In this document: positions 1-8,759 of the stretch, one piece after another
How the letters are laid out: the number at the start of each line of letters is the position of its first letter
Position numbering within the stretch: the first letter of the stretch is position 1
Source: a virus
Length of the DNA: 64,000 bases
IMG/VR virus record: IMGVR_UViG_3300033144_005375
Coordinates: 18,296-82,295 of that record
Direction: 5' to 3' (one strand)
The notes under the pieces: model-generated
The model's input: the letters and a program-made list of their open reading frames with translations, nothing else
What the model was told of the DNA's origin: nothing
Databases searched by the model: none
Position numbers and translations under genes: made by a program

Positions 1-1213
1 TCGTGATTCCCGAAGAAATCAGGAAAGCGGTTCCCCAGACGACGAGGTCGTCCTTGAGGATGAAATCCGCGCCTTCGATGAAATCGTTGTTGAGCGGAAC
101 GATGCCGCACCGGATGACTTCCGTGACGTTGATGTTCGCCAGGTAGTCGAAGGTGTCCTGCCAGGTGTTGAAGTAGTACTCGATCGTGACGCTGGCACCG
201 ACCTCGGGTGCGAACGGAAGAGTCACGGCCCGGTTTTGACCATCAACCTCGGTCGGGATGACCTGGATGCCATCCACCCGAACCGTCACTTTTGACGTAT
301 CGGTGGTGGTGATGCCGCCATTGGTGCCATCGACGATGGGACCGTTGAACGTGAAGTAGGTCTGGTTGCGGTTGGTGTCTTGACCCTGCGTGAAGCCCAA
401 GATGACGTTGGAAGAGCCGTCACCCATGAGCAGATCGCGGTCTGCAACGAGTCGAACAGCCGTGAGGCCGAAGTTGTTGGTGTACTCCGAGGCCACCAAG
501 GAGGTGCCCGTAGCAGCACCATTGATCAGCGAGACAATGGTGGCAGCGGTGACAGAGCCCGTGGGGAAGACGGTTGTGACGATCTGCTGAGTAGCCAGCG
601 TCGAGTCAAAGTCCACGGTGACACTGAACTGGTTGGTCTCCGAGGTGAACTCGTACTGGTTGCCGATCGCACCATCGAGGATGGCGCTGATCTGAGTCGT
701 CTGGTTCGACAGGTCATCAGTGACCAGCGTGTCCGTGCGCTTGAAGAAGTACGTGATCCGCACATCGTCCCCAAAATTGGGGGCGGTGCTGATCTCGATG
801 ACTCCAACGTCTGCGCGGGCCACGCTCAGGACCACGTCGGCCTGACCGTTGATCGTGACGAAGATCGAGCTTGGGTCTGTGGCGATGATGCCGGCGCCGT
901 CCCCGTTGGTGATCGGGAAGTTGCGCACCTGGATGCGACGACGCTCACCGTTGAAGTCACCAAGGAGGACCTCACCCGTGTCGGTGATCTGAACGACCGA
1001 ACGGCCGGTCTCGTCTTCTTGTGGGACCTGCTGGTCTACCGAGCTCGATGAGCCACGGATGATCTCGAGGTCTTGCTGTTGGAGAAGCTCATTGCCCGTC
1101 CCGATGAGTACCGGAATGCGTACACCAGCCAGCACCGCAGAGACAGGGCTCTGGAATAGCGTTCTCGTGTAAATTCCTGGTGGCGAATAAATGTTGCCCG
1201 GAAAATCTGCCAT
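1..1213 (-). CDS. Putative tail sheath protein, partial
   Basis: The frame opens at an ATG at 1213 and is still open at position 1, so about 404 N-terminal residues are visible and the C-terminus is outside the window. The protein begins MADFPGN and then PPGIYTR, resembling the N-terminus of contractile-tail sheath subunits, and continues as a long beta-rich sequence with no membrane segment or catalytic motif. Sheath subunits wrap the tail tube and contract during DNA delivery. A GAGG Shine-Dalgarno core precedes the ATG. It stands at the end of the virion gene run. The call rests on the N-terminal pattern and context only, because the diagnostic C-terminal sheath domain is missing; another beta-rich virion protein is possible. 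Confidence 0.5.
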   Translation of the reverse strand, partial: MADFPGNIYSPPGIYTRTLFQSPVSAVLAGVRIPVLIGTGNELLQQQDLEIIRGSSSSVDQQVPQEDETGRSVVQITDTGEVLLGDFNGERRRIQVRNFPITNGDGAGIIATDPSSIFVTINGQADVVLSVARADVGVIEISTAPNFGDDVRITYFFKRTDTLVTDDLSNQTTQISAILDGAIGNQYEFTSETNQFSVTVDFDSTLATQQIVTTVFPTGSVTAATIVSLINGAATGTSLVASEYTNNFGLTAVRLVADRDLLMGDGSSNVILGFTQGQDTNRNQTYFTFNGPIVDGTNGGITTTDTSKVTVRVDGIQVIPTEVDGQNRAVTLPFAPEVGASVTIEYYFNTWQDTFDYLANINVTEVIRCGIVPLNNDFIEGADFILKDDLVVWGTAFLISSGIT

Positions 1214-1355
1214 GATGGAGTTACCTCTTCGGTCTTAGGGCGCACGAGTCCAGTGGAGCTCAAAGCCCTGGTTGCAGTCGCTGGTTGCGCTAGAAAAGCG
1301 CTGAGGTTCACATTTGAATCGCGTCCACGTTCGTCTATCGATTTCAATTTGGCCG

Positions 1356-1450
1356 TCTCCCGAAGGAGAGGAATTCTGCTTGGTGCTCCGAGGAGCTGCG
1401 TTTCAATTGGGTCTGTGGATCTAGTTCAATCTGGGTCCTCCCGAAGGAGG
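1356..1450. other. Cluster of three short hairpins between genes
   Basis: Three small inverted repeats lie in the 258-base gap between the FmdB-type gene and the sheath-like gene: 1356-1369 (TCTCC/GGAGA), 1385-1396 (GCTC/GAGC) and 1437-1450 (CCTCC/GGAGG). In minus-strand RNA the first and third have a UUCG tetraloop closed by C-G, an exceptionally stable loop. Each lies near a copy of ATTGAA (1343-1348, 1402-1407, 1425-1430). No U-tract follows, so these are not canonical terminators. They may attenuate transcription, stabilise RNA ends or mark processing sites; this is inference. Confidence 0.5.
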
Positions 1451-1471
1451 CCGGGTGTAGCGACAGCTCCC

Positions 1472-1954
1472 TTAAGAAGCAGCCTCGTCTGGAAGCTCAA
1501 CGGCACCGGCGGACCGGCCGCCCTCTCGCTTCCACTCTTGAATTCGTTGCATCGCCTCTTGGTTCTTGAGGCGCGCTTTCTTCGCGCCGATGCGCTCCTG
1601 CTCCGTCATGACGAAGTACTCGCCACCATCGAGGCGGCTCAGGTTGTCGCCAGTCGTTTCGTTGGCGGTAATCACGCGACGCTTGTAGTCGGATCGTTTT
1701 TGGAACTCGAGCAGGTTGGCCTTGGCGCTTCGGCCGATCACCACATCCACGTCATGATCGACGGAGGTCGCTCCCGTGTTCTGGGGACCTGGGGCACCAG
1801 GCCGATGCGCGAACGTGAAACTCGGAGCCGAAACTGCTCGGGACGCACTTTCACCGCACCTCTTGCAAGGAAGCGTTTCCTTGGCAGCCGTCTTGGACTG
1901 CATCGATCCGAACTGCAAACCACAGTCGGAACAGTGGTACTTGAAAATAGGCAA
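1472..1954 (-). CDS. FmdB-type zinc ribbon protein
   Basis: This 160-residue protein starts MPIFKYHCSDCG and has two CxxC knuckles (C8/C11 and C30/C33) typical of the FmdB/CxxC-CxxC-SSSS regulatory-type zinc ribbon. The rest is charged, with an alpha-helical C-terminus rich in Lys, Arg, Glu and Ala. FmdB-like ribbons are common in large phages, but their role there is not established; DNA binding or protein scaffolding are both possible. A second protein of the same type lies at 27105-27497, also among virion genes, which hints at a virion or morphogenesis role. No strong Shine-Dalgarno sequence is visible before the ATG. Confidence 0.75.
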   Translation of the reverse strand: MPIFKYHCSDCGLQFGSMQSKTAAKETLPCKRCGESASRAVSAPSFTFAHRPGAPGPQNTGATSVDHDVDVVIGRSAKANLLEFQKRSDYKRRVITANETTGDNLSRLDGGEYFVMTEQERIGAKKARLKNQEAMQRIQEWKREGGRSAGAVELPDEAAS

Positions 1955-1995
1955 CGCGCGCGGGCTCCGTCTATATGTGCGCCTCTATAGGCCCA

Positions 1996-3232
1996 CTATC
2001 GAAGCATCGGCCCTGTGTTCTTCTTGCCAGAGAACCCAGGCTTGCCTCCGTACCAGGGATCGGAGGTCTGACTCAGACCCAAGTCGGCCATCAGTTTGAT
2101 GTTGTCCTGGATCTGAGCGATCTGCTCGTCCGTCAGGCCACCAATCTGCTCGATGAAGGGAGGCGTGAGAGGAGCTTGGCTCGGCCCCGTAAGATCGAGA
2201 GGAGCTCCTCCGCTCGGTTCGACACCACGGATACAGATCCCGAGCGGTACGTGAATACTCCAGTCGGTCTGGAGCTGGAGACTGAAACTGGCGTTGTAAT
2301 ACCAGTCGTCCGCATTGTCGTCGTAAACCTCTTCCGTCTCCCCACCCATGCTGATCGACAAAATCTCGATCCCGGCCGTCGAAAGTCGAGGACGAGCTTT
2401 CACGTTGAGCCAAAGGGTCCCGAGCGATCACGTCCACGTCCATCGTCAAATCCCAGCGACCCCCGTACTCCATCGCGGAAATCGACCGTTTGCGTTGAAC
2501 CACGACCGCAAGACGGTCTCCCGCCGTGACCCGACGACCAAACGCCAAGATCGCACCCGGGATGGGCTCCGTCAGAGCTCGTTCCTCCATCACCGCCCAT
2601 GGACCTGTGGTCTCACCAGGCACCTTGTAGTCGGCTGAAATGAAATCCTCCTCCGACACGAGATCGTCGAGAAGGGTGATCTCTCCAGTCTCGGCATCGA
2701 CGTTGTAGTTCACCCCTTCGTACAACTGGATGTTTCCGGGCATCCGGTACAACCGAAGCGTCCCGGCCAGGAAACCTCCGTTTTCGAGTTGGTACTGCGT
2801 GTCGTTGATCTTGAGCGGGGTTTCGTCCACGACCTCAAGCAACGGGTCAAGGTAAAACGCCTTGTCCGTGGGGTTCCCGTTCGCATCACAGAAATCCACG
2901 TAGTAGATCCCCGGAGCCGTCGGGAAAATCCCTCCGTTGTTCTGGATCGCGACGCTGTTCTCCTTGACCCACTCGATGGAAAGACCAGGCTTCCCTTCGA
3001 CGTTGGCCAAATAGATGTAGCTATCGACGTGCCCTTGGAAGTTGTCCGCAGCGAGCTGCACCTGGTTGCCGGAACTGTTCTTGAGAACGATGCCGTACTG
3101 CGGGCGCTCGCGGAACGAGTACTTGCCTTCGATGTGATCGACGATGTCCTGGTACCGAGGGTGGTACGACCAGTAGTTACGAAGTTCTTCGATGAAAACG
3201 CGATGAATTTGTTGGGTGAGGAAATAGTACAC
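1996..3232 (-). CDS. Virion-type protein, frame interrupted near 2414-2421
   Basis: A GTG start at 3232 (with AGGGGG upstream) opens a frame that reads as ordinary protein for about 270 residues (starting MYYFLTQQIHRVF) and then turns into Ser/Arg-rich nonsense. At the GGGACCC stretch (2414-2421) the sensible sequence continues one base ahead, giving LWLNVKARPRLS and then about 130 residues ending NTGPMLR at 1996. Removing one base there joins the two halves into a protein of roughly 410 residues. No conserved domain was recognised; it is probably a tail or baseplate protein from its position. The interruption may be a sequencing error, a mutation or a +1 recoding site. Confidence 0.6.
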
Positions 3233-3300
3233 AGCTCAAAGCCCCCTATAAATTGGGGAGTCCATAGAAGGCTTTGGCATAGGACGAAAACCGTTTCGCC

Positions 3301-4204
3301 CTACTCGTCGTCCTCGACGTACTCCTGCATGGCCTGCACCAGGAGCCCTCGAGCCACGGCATCCAACGGCTCTTTCGCCGCCCGGACTTCGCTGATCTCG
3401 ATGGGGAACTTTTTACGTTTCTCCTTGAAGACCTCAGTGAAGAATTCGAGGAACCCTCCAGCTTTGCTGGTGCCACCCGACACGACGATGGGGATCGGCT
3501 TGGGCAACGAGAACTTGCCTTGGATCTTCTTGAACTCACTCGCCACGTTGTCGATGGAGTACTCAATCAAGTTCTTGTAGTACATGGCCATCGCCTCCTG
3601 CTCACGCCCCTCGGGACGCATGAGGTTGAGCCCTTTCTCCTTGAGCGTGCACATGCGAGCCTGAGTTGAGTTCACCGACTTCGCAGCACCCCGCGCACTC
3701 GGAGTAGATGATCGCCAACGCCTCGTTGCTCGGGTACGCCTTGTAGCCGCACTCAGTCACGATGCGTTCGAGCACACCACGGTGGTAGACCACGTCGCGA
3801 TCTGGGTCATCGACAGGGGCTGCCGGCACCGAGATGTAGCAGACTTCTTTCTCGCTCTTCGGCGTCCCAAGGACGTGCTTGACGAGGATGCCCAGGATCT
3901 CGAGCGCGTCGATCTCCCCGGCCGCGATGAGACCGGACTGGAGAGGGCGCCGCACTTCTCGGCTGAACATGTTCGCCATGTCGTAGGCGGCATCCCCAAC
4001 GATGACGAGACCGTCATCCGTCTGGACATAGTTGACCCCGCTGAGTTTGAGCATCTTGCGGTGCTCAGCAGGAAGATCGAGGAAAGCATCACGAATACGG
4101 TTCGTGATGACGCCCTCTTTGGTGCGTCGGGCGGCCACGATGTTCATCGTGCCCATATCGAGCCCAACTCCCAGGACCAGCTTTTCACTATCGGTTTCGC
4201 TCAT
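3301..4204 (-). pseudogene. Actin-like ATPase with internal deletion
   Basis: The N-terminal part (from ATG 4204) reads LGVGLDMGTMNIVAAR, matching the phosphate-1 loop of the actin/MreB/ParM/Hsp70 superfamily, and the C-terminal part has VVSGGTSKAGGF, matching the adenosine-binding motif. Between them, at about 3685-3697, the frame changes: after IIYSECA the continuation is read in another frame as GAAKSVNSTQARMCTLKEKG. The segment expected to hold the phosphate-2 loop is absent, so several dozen codons seem to be missing. Intact relatives polymerise into filaments used in plasmid or phage DNA positioning. The ATG overlaps the previous stop (ATGA). As given, the gene cannot make an active ATPase; an assembly collapse is an alternative to a real deletion. 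Confidence 0.7.
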
Positions 4205-4929
4205 GACTTCTCCTCGTTCACATTCTTTTTACCGCGCCGTTTGCTTCGCAGTGCACGGAGAGCTGCATCAGCGTCGTCGAGGTCGCCCGCGCCTTCGCTG
4301 GTTTTCTGTTTCACGTCGATCTTGGCCTTGGTGTCCTTGGACACGATGGTCTTCGGAATGAAGACCGGTTCTGCGGGCCCAGAGGACCTGCGTGCGCCAG
4401 GAGCGGCCCCGGTGCCTCCACTGGGCATCCCCACGCGCCGTAGGACGTTCTCCATGGCCGCCTCAAGCTGAGCGGGGTCCACAGGGGCCGGCGCCGCTAG
4501 GGCCTCCTGGGGCGCCGGTGGGACCATCTGAGCAGCCATCTTCCCCATCTCGGCTGCGATGGCGGATTGAAGTCCTGGCAGGAGATCTCCCAATAGCTCG
4601 GCCTTGAGCTTTTCGGTATCCACCTCCTGGACCACCGTCTTCTCAATCACCGTTTCAGTGTGCTTTTCAACCACCGTGTTGGTCAGTGGAGGGTTGTTCT
4701 GTGGACGGCTGTGAGCCACGAACGGAGGAGCGGGACGCCTGGGGTTTTGAGTACCCCGACGGGGCTTGCGACTTACGCGGACATTCCCCTTTCCTTGCTC
4801 CTTGCGAAGATCAACCGAAGCTCGAGCCGAGGCTTCGGACACCCAGCGCTGTTCGCCACGCCGCAAACCGACGATCCCCAGATCGGGGATGTCGCAGGGG
4901 TGGCAACAGATAATCTGGGCTTCGATCAT
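4201..4929 (-). CDS. Hypothetical protein, low-complexity middle
   Basis: This 242-residue protein is not recognised. The start is set by an ATGA overlap with the stop of the upstream gene (4926-4929). It begins MIEAQIICCHPCDIPDLG, with Cys8, Cys9, His10 and Cys12 that could bind metal, then a basic stretch, a Val/Thr/Glu-rich segment likely to form a coiled coil, a Pro/Ala-rich linker and a Lys/Arg-rich tail. Its stop overlaps the start of the actin-like gene, so the two are translationally coupled. A scaffold or adaptor role for the filament protein is possible but purely inferential. Confidence 0.6.
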   Translation of the reverse strand: MIEAQIICCHPCDIPDLGIVGLRRGEQRWVSEASARASVDLRKEQGKGNVRVSRKPRRGTQNPRRPAPPFVAHSRPQNNPPLTNTVVEKHTETVIEKTVVQEVDTEKLKAELLGDLLPGLQSAIAAEMGKMAAQMVPPAPQEALAAPAPVDPAQLEAAMENVLRRVGMPSGGTGAAPGARRSSGPAEPVFIPKTIVSKDTKAKIDVKQKTSEGAGDLDDADAALRALRSKRRGKKNVNEEKS

Positions 4930-5504
4930 GCAATGGGGGTTTTCGTGAGAACCTTCTTGACCTGCTTGGCGAGCATCTTTTTCATCCGGCGTCGGGCCTT
5001 TTCGTACCCACGCCGCACGAACGTGTTTTTCTGGAAACCGGGGTGAATCCACGGTGCTTGGTCTTGGCCTGGGGCCATGCGGTATCCTATGTTACCGGAG
5101 TTGACCACCATGACTCGCTTCCATGCCGGACGGCGTACACCTTTCATTTCAAAGGGTCTACGCCCCTTACCGTCAGAAATGGCACCTGCCACACTGTTGG
5201 CAGGATCGATCTTCGCTTCGTGTTTTGAGTTGAGGTACGTGTCCCAGTCCGAATAGATCTCGACCACGGTGCCTTTGATCTTGTATTTGAACGAATCGAA
5301 AAACCTAACCGAACGTGGAATTCCTTCCGGACTCCCAACCGGAGTCGGCTTGTTCCCCTGTTTCGCAAAATCCTTAGCCGCCTCGTAGACGATGCTCTCC
5401 ACGAGCAGTTTGCCAATCTCGTTCAGGAACGCATCGTCGATAAAATCGTCCGACTCAAGATTCGCCCAAGTTTTGCCCGCAGTTTTCTTGATCCGAAATT
5501 CCAT
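4926..5504 (-). CDS. Putative tail-completion protein (HK97 gp10-like)
   Basis: The 192-residue product starts MEFRIKKTAGKTW. The C-terminal half contains a WIHPGFQKNTFVRRGYEKARRRM segment (read here in pieces: WIHPGFQKN, then FVRRGYEKARRRM), the type of IHPG turn followed by a basic helix seen in HK97 gp10-like tail-completion and neck proteins. Size is normal for that group. Such proteins join the tail to the connector. It is coupled by ATGA to the next gene and lies three bases from the preceding small gene, so all belong to one operon. Similarity is judged by eye only. Confidence 0.4.
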   Translation of the reverse strand: MEFRIKKTAGKTWANLESDDFIDDAFLNEIGKLLVESIVYEAAKDFAKQGNKPTPVGSPEGIPRSVRFFDSFKYKIKGTVVEIYSDWDTYLNSKHEAKIDPANSVAGAISDGKGRRPFEMKGVRRPAWKRVMVVNSGNIGYRMAPGQDQAPWIHPGFQKNTFVRRGYEKARRRMKKMLAKQVKKVLTKTPIA

Positions 5505-5507
5505 CAG

Positions 5508-5702
5508 CTACTCCACGTTGAAAGTCAGGGTGATAAATTCTGCGGCTGTTGGGGCTTTGCCCGTCACATCAGCTCGCAGCACCCCATCCTCCAGGCGGAG
5601 ATCGCCTTCAACATCTGTGAAACCGTACTCTCGCATCAGCGACATCTCGTCCCACATGTAGTCGGCTGTCGCCGACACGATCTTCTCGTCTCGCTCGTCC
5701 AT
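5508..5702 (-). CDS. Small acidic protein
   Basis: A 64-residue acidic protein (starting MDERDEKIVSATADYMW) with the look of a small alpha/beta domain. It begins 15 bases after the stop of the large zinc-binding virion gene and ends three bases before the gp10-like gene. A minus-strand CCTATTG sequence lies just upstream. The family is not recognised; short neck or head-tail joining proteins of this size are common here. Confidence 0.55.
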   Translation of the reverse strand: MDERDEKIVSATADYMWDEMSLMREYGFTDVEGDLRLEDGVLRADVTGKAPTAAEFITLTFNVE

Positions 5703-5717
5703 GGCTATTACACAACC

Positions 5718-7164
5718 TCAATAGGTTATGTTTTCGTATACTGGGGTGCGGCCTCTTTGCTCGCGCTCGTTGGGGACGTTGTCCTTCTCGGTTTGCATCG
5801 GGGTCTGCTGGTACTGCGCGCCAACAGGGTACGGACCCTCGGGCGGGTACTCGGTTTCCCAACCGCCGCCTTGCACAACGGCAGGGCGTCCACGACATTC
5901 CGGCCAGCAGAGCTCCGTCGTGTCGAACAACGGGATGGTGTACCTGATGTCGTTCTCATCGAAGTACTTCATCTGGAAGTGCTGCTGCATCGCATTGCCG
6001 CGGTTGGACGGCTTGCGAACAGGGCCAATCGAGTAACGCTCGTTGGTCTGCTTCACGATGAAATCACGCATGGAGAGCATCGGGCTTGGACCGGTCCACA
6101 CGTCCTGTGTGTGCTCCACATAGCGCCCAGTGGGACCTTGCTTCACAGCTCGCTCTGCATCATCAGGCGCGACGATGAGATCGTAAGGACCTTCGTAGCC
6201 GCCCACGAACCCGGTGCCGAAGCATACCTTGCAGCGGGAATCCGGCTGCTGCATGAACTCGAGCGTTTTCGGATCTCGGCGACAGAAGCACCGTTCGCCG
6301 CTCGTCTTTTTCACGAAGATCTTGACGCGCTCGCCACCCTGCTCGAGAATCCAGTTGTTGCGGCGCATGGCCTCACGCCAGATGTAGTCGATACGCTCGA
6401 CCGTCCGGTGCGTGATCGGCTCAGTGAAATCGAGAGGGGTCTCGCGGAACCCGGTAGGAGACGCAGGGTCCTGGGCCACCGTCGTGACTCGGTACCAGAC
6501 TTTCTTGTCCAGGTCGGTCCTGACCGCGTTCCGGTTGTAGCGGTAACTGATCGACACCGCACTTTCAGGGCCCGTCGGAAGCGTGGGCTCGATCCAGCGT
6601 TCCGTGGCGAAGTTGTAGCCACGCACGTTGATGAGAGTGATCTCCCCGGTGGGGCCGAACACCGCATGGACGGGCACGATCTTGTTGTCGATGACGAGTT
6701 GCACGTCCATCGGGCTGTTGGCCGCGACGGCTTGACCCGAGTTTTTCACGATCGGCAACTTCGACCTCAGAGTCCACGAACGCGTTGTCCGTGAAATCCC
6801 GGTAGAAGGTGCCACCTACAGGAGCGATGTTGAGGCGCTCGTAGGGGCCTCGTTCCGAGGTGTTACTGCGATAGATGTTGACGCCAAGAACGATGAACTT
6901 GCTGTTCTTGGCCAGAACGGCGGGATTGTCCCAACGAATGTCGAGCGTCCCCGTAAACAGCGGGCTGACGACCTCAGCGTTGATCGGTGGGGCCGGACAT
7001 TCGTTCGGCCCCACCTCCCAGCCGGGGCAGCCAGGACCGAAAGGCCCTAGCGGCGGATCGACGCATGGCGGCACCAACGGAGGATCTGGCGTAGCACATG
7101 AAACCGGCTCCAGCGGATTCGCTTTTGCAGCCCATGGTTCAGATCCCTTGTTGATGCACGTCAT
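5718..7164 (-). CDS. Virion-type protein with CxC/CxxC metal site, frame interrupted
   Basis: From ATG 7164 the frame is protein-like (starting MTCINKGSEPW, Pro-rich) to about VDSEVEVADRE, then degenerates. The sensible continuation NSGQAVAANSPMD is in the frame one base ahead and runs to 5718. The switch falls on an A5 run (T5 at 6742-6746 on the plus strand); one A fewer gives a single protein of about 481 residues. Near the middle it has CFC, CKVC and FGTGFVGGYEGPYD, a four-cysteine knuckle with a glycine-rich loop found in some phage virion proteins, so a structural zinc is likely. The family is not named with confidence. Overcalling of the homopolymer is the simplest explanation of the break. 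Confidence 0.6.
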
Positions 7165-7177
7165 AGTTACCTACTCA

Positions 7178-7600
7178 TCATGAAGACGCGGGAGCGCCTC
7201 CTTGAGTCTGACCCGCCTGGGGCGGGTTGACCAGTCGAACGGTTCCGTCTTGCAACGCAACCCATTGGGTTCCACCTTCCAAACCGAAACGCTTGGAGAT
7301 GGCGTTGATGTGTCCTTGACCCTGCTCGTCGAGTTCGTCAAGTTTCGCGATGACGCGCATCTTGAGAACCTCGTGCTCACCGACCTTGGCGAGGAGCTGT
7401 TGGGACTGCTGCTTGATCGACATCAGCGCCTGTTGCTCTTCGGGGGTCAGCTTGCCCAGAACTCCGGGCATCTGGGCTTGCGCCTCAGCCGCCGGGGTTT
7501 CAGGAGTCTCCGCAGCCGCTGCCTCGGGAGCAGGGGTCTGGGGGGCGGGATCGGTGTTGGAAGTGGTGTCTTGTTCTGTTTCCATTTGAGTCTCCGGCAC
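7178..7600 (-). CDS. Coiled-coil protein with Ala/Pro/Glu-rich N-terminus
   Basis: This 140-residue protein has a disordered first 45 residues rich in Thr, Pro, Ala and Glu, a helical middle (LTPEEQQALMSIKQQSQQ) likely to form a coiled coil, and a C-terminal segment GTQWVALQDGTVRLV. It lies 13 bases before the large zinc-binding virion gene in the same operon. Chaperone or tape-associated roles are possible from the layout, but no family is recognised. Confidence 0.55.
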   Translation of the reverse strand: MPETQMETEQDTTSNTDPAPQTPAPEAAAAETPETPAAEAQAQMPGVLGKLTPEEQQALMSIKQQSQQLLAKVGEHEVLKMRVIAKLDELDEQGQGHINAISKRFGLEGGTQWVALQDGTVRLVNPPQAGQTQGGAPASS

Positions 7601-7609
7601 GTTCGTACT

Positions 7610-7849
7610 CTACCCACGCCCCATAACTTTGGCGGCTTCGTCTTCGAGCAGGATCCGACGATGGGCCCGAAGATCCGACAAGAAACTGTCGAAGTGGGTG
7701 CCCACCCGGTCGCCCAGGGTGAGGGTCCGAGCGTGTTTGACTACACTGGGGAATTTCTCGAAAGACCAGAACACGTTGCCGTCCTGGTCGGTGTACTGGT
7801 ACATGCGGAGCCCCTTCGTCGAGGATCCTTCTTTCGTGGAATCCGTCAT
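7610..7849 (-). CDS. Small hypothetical protein
   Basis: A 79-residue protein with the motif MYQYTDQDGNVFWSFEKFP, a strand-turn-strand with three aromatic residues, followed by a basic helical region. Its ATG overlaps the stop of the putative outer spanin gene by four bases (ATGA). No family is recognised and no signal peptide is visible. Confidence 0.5.
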   Translation of the reverse strand: MTDSTKEGSSTKGLRMYQYTDQDGNVFWSFEKFPSVVKHARTLTLGDRVGTHFDSFLSDLRAHRRILLEDEAAKVMGRG

Positions 7850-8454
7850 GGTCTTCCACCCTTCTTGGCCTGCGCTTCTTCTCTCTTTTCGTCTTGAAGC
7901 TGTTCGATCATCTCGTCGAGGTCGTCCTCGGTTTTGTCCATCTGGGCGATCTGCTGTTCGATCAAGTCATACGCAGCGTCCGCAACCTGCTCGGGCTTGT
8001 GCGCCTTCTGGGCTTTGGCCATAGCAGCCAAAGACCGCTCGTCAAGGATCTTGGACACCTTTCGCTTGTCGAGGCACTTGCCTTCAAAACGCATGGAACC
8101 GAGGTAACAACCGTCTTTCTGCTTCCTCTTTTTTTTCTTCTTTGACGCAGTTGGGAGCGGCTCTTCACCAGTAGTCGTTGCCTCTACGGAGCCACCATCG
8201 TCGTCAGCAGCCTCGGGGAACCCAAAAAGCTCTTCGCCAGACTCCCCACCGGAAGACATACCGGCAAGCCCTGCTCCAGCCTCATCCTCGTACGCGTCTT
8301 CCGGCTTGTCACCGTCGTCCGATGAAGCCACCACAGCCGCTGCAGTCGGCGAGTCTCTCTCATCGACCTTCGTGCTCTGCGACGAAAGGCAGGAAATCAA
8401 GAGCAGCAAAAAGCTACTGCCCACGACGGTCGCGTAGTAGCTTTTTGATCTCAT
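7846..8454 (-). CDS. Lipoprotein, candidate outer-membrane spanin subunit
   Basis: Started at ATG 8454, the 202-residue product has a basic N-terminus, a hydrophobic core and a lipobox-like LLLLISC, as in a signal peptidase II substrate. The mature part is acidic and disordered, then has a lysine run and two cysteines (DGCYLG, GKCLDK), and ends in a long helix. The start lies inside the preceding gene, which encodes an N-anchored coiled-coil protein; this overlap is the classical layout of an Rz/Rz1 spanin pair that fuses inner and outer membranes during lysis. It is much longer than usual Rz1 proteins, so another surface lipoprotein is possible. Confidence 0.5.
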   Translation of the reverse strand: MRSKSYYATVVGSSFLLLLISCLSSQSTKVDERDSPTAAAVVASSDDGDKPEDAYEDEAGAGLAGMSSGGESGEELFGFPEAADDDGGSVEATTTGEEPLPTASKKKKKRKQKDGCYLGSMRFEGKCLDKRKVSKILDERSLAAMAKAQKAHKPEQVADAAYDLIEQQIAQMDKTEDDLDEMIEQLQDEKREEAQAKKGGRP

Positions 8455-8719
8455 CAATCTTCTCAACCACGTTGTCGAGCTTGCCCTCGAGTCGTACGAG
8501 CGCAAGCGAGTTGTTCTGGACGGAGTCCGTCACATCGGAGAGTTTCATGAAATCCTCCTGGAGTTCCGTGATGCGCTCGTCCTGGATCGCGTTGTTCACC
8601 TCCAGCGTGCCGCCCCAGATGATCAATGGAATGACAAGTGCCGACAGCACCTTCAAGATGATGTCGAGAAACTTCGCTGCGCCGTCTTTTGACGAACTGG
8701 AACTAGAAGAGGAAGGCAT
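8414..8719 (-). CDS. N-anchored coiled-coil protein, candidate inner spanin
   Basis: The 101-residue protein has a Ser-rich N-terminus, one transmembrane segment at about residues 18-38 (ILKVLSALVIPLIIWGG) and then a continuous heptad-like helix to the end (ITELQEDF, LEGKLDNVVEKIDEIKKLL). This fits an inner-membrane spanin, with the coiled coil in the periplasm; a holin-like or XhlA-type protein is the alternative. The overlapping downstream lipoprotein gene supports the spanin reading. A minus-strand CCTATAGG sequence at 8748-8755 lies about 30 bases before the start. Confidence 0.5.
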   Translation of the reverse strand: MPSSSSSSSSKDGAAKFLDIILKVLSALVIPLIIWGGTLEVNNAIQDERITELQEDFMKLSDVTDSVQNNSLALVRLEGKLDNVVEKIDEIKKLLRDRRGQ

Positions 8720-8759
8720 GGAGAACCCGTGCTCTGGTAAAGGGGACCCTATAGGGCCT

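Noticed and set aside
1738-1990. Extra gene in the opposite frame near the first FmdB-type gene
   Set aside because: The plus-strand frames lack a ribosome-binding site and the minus-strand zinc ribbon is clearly the coding frame.
8110-8145. T-rich run resembling a terminator
   Set aside because: It encodes the lysine stretch of the lipoprotein gene, with no hairpin before it.
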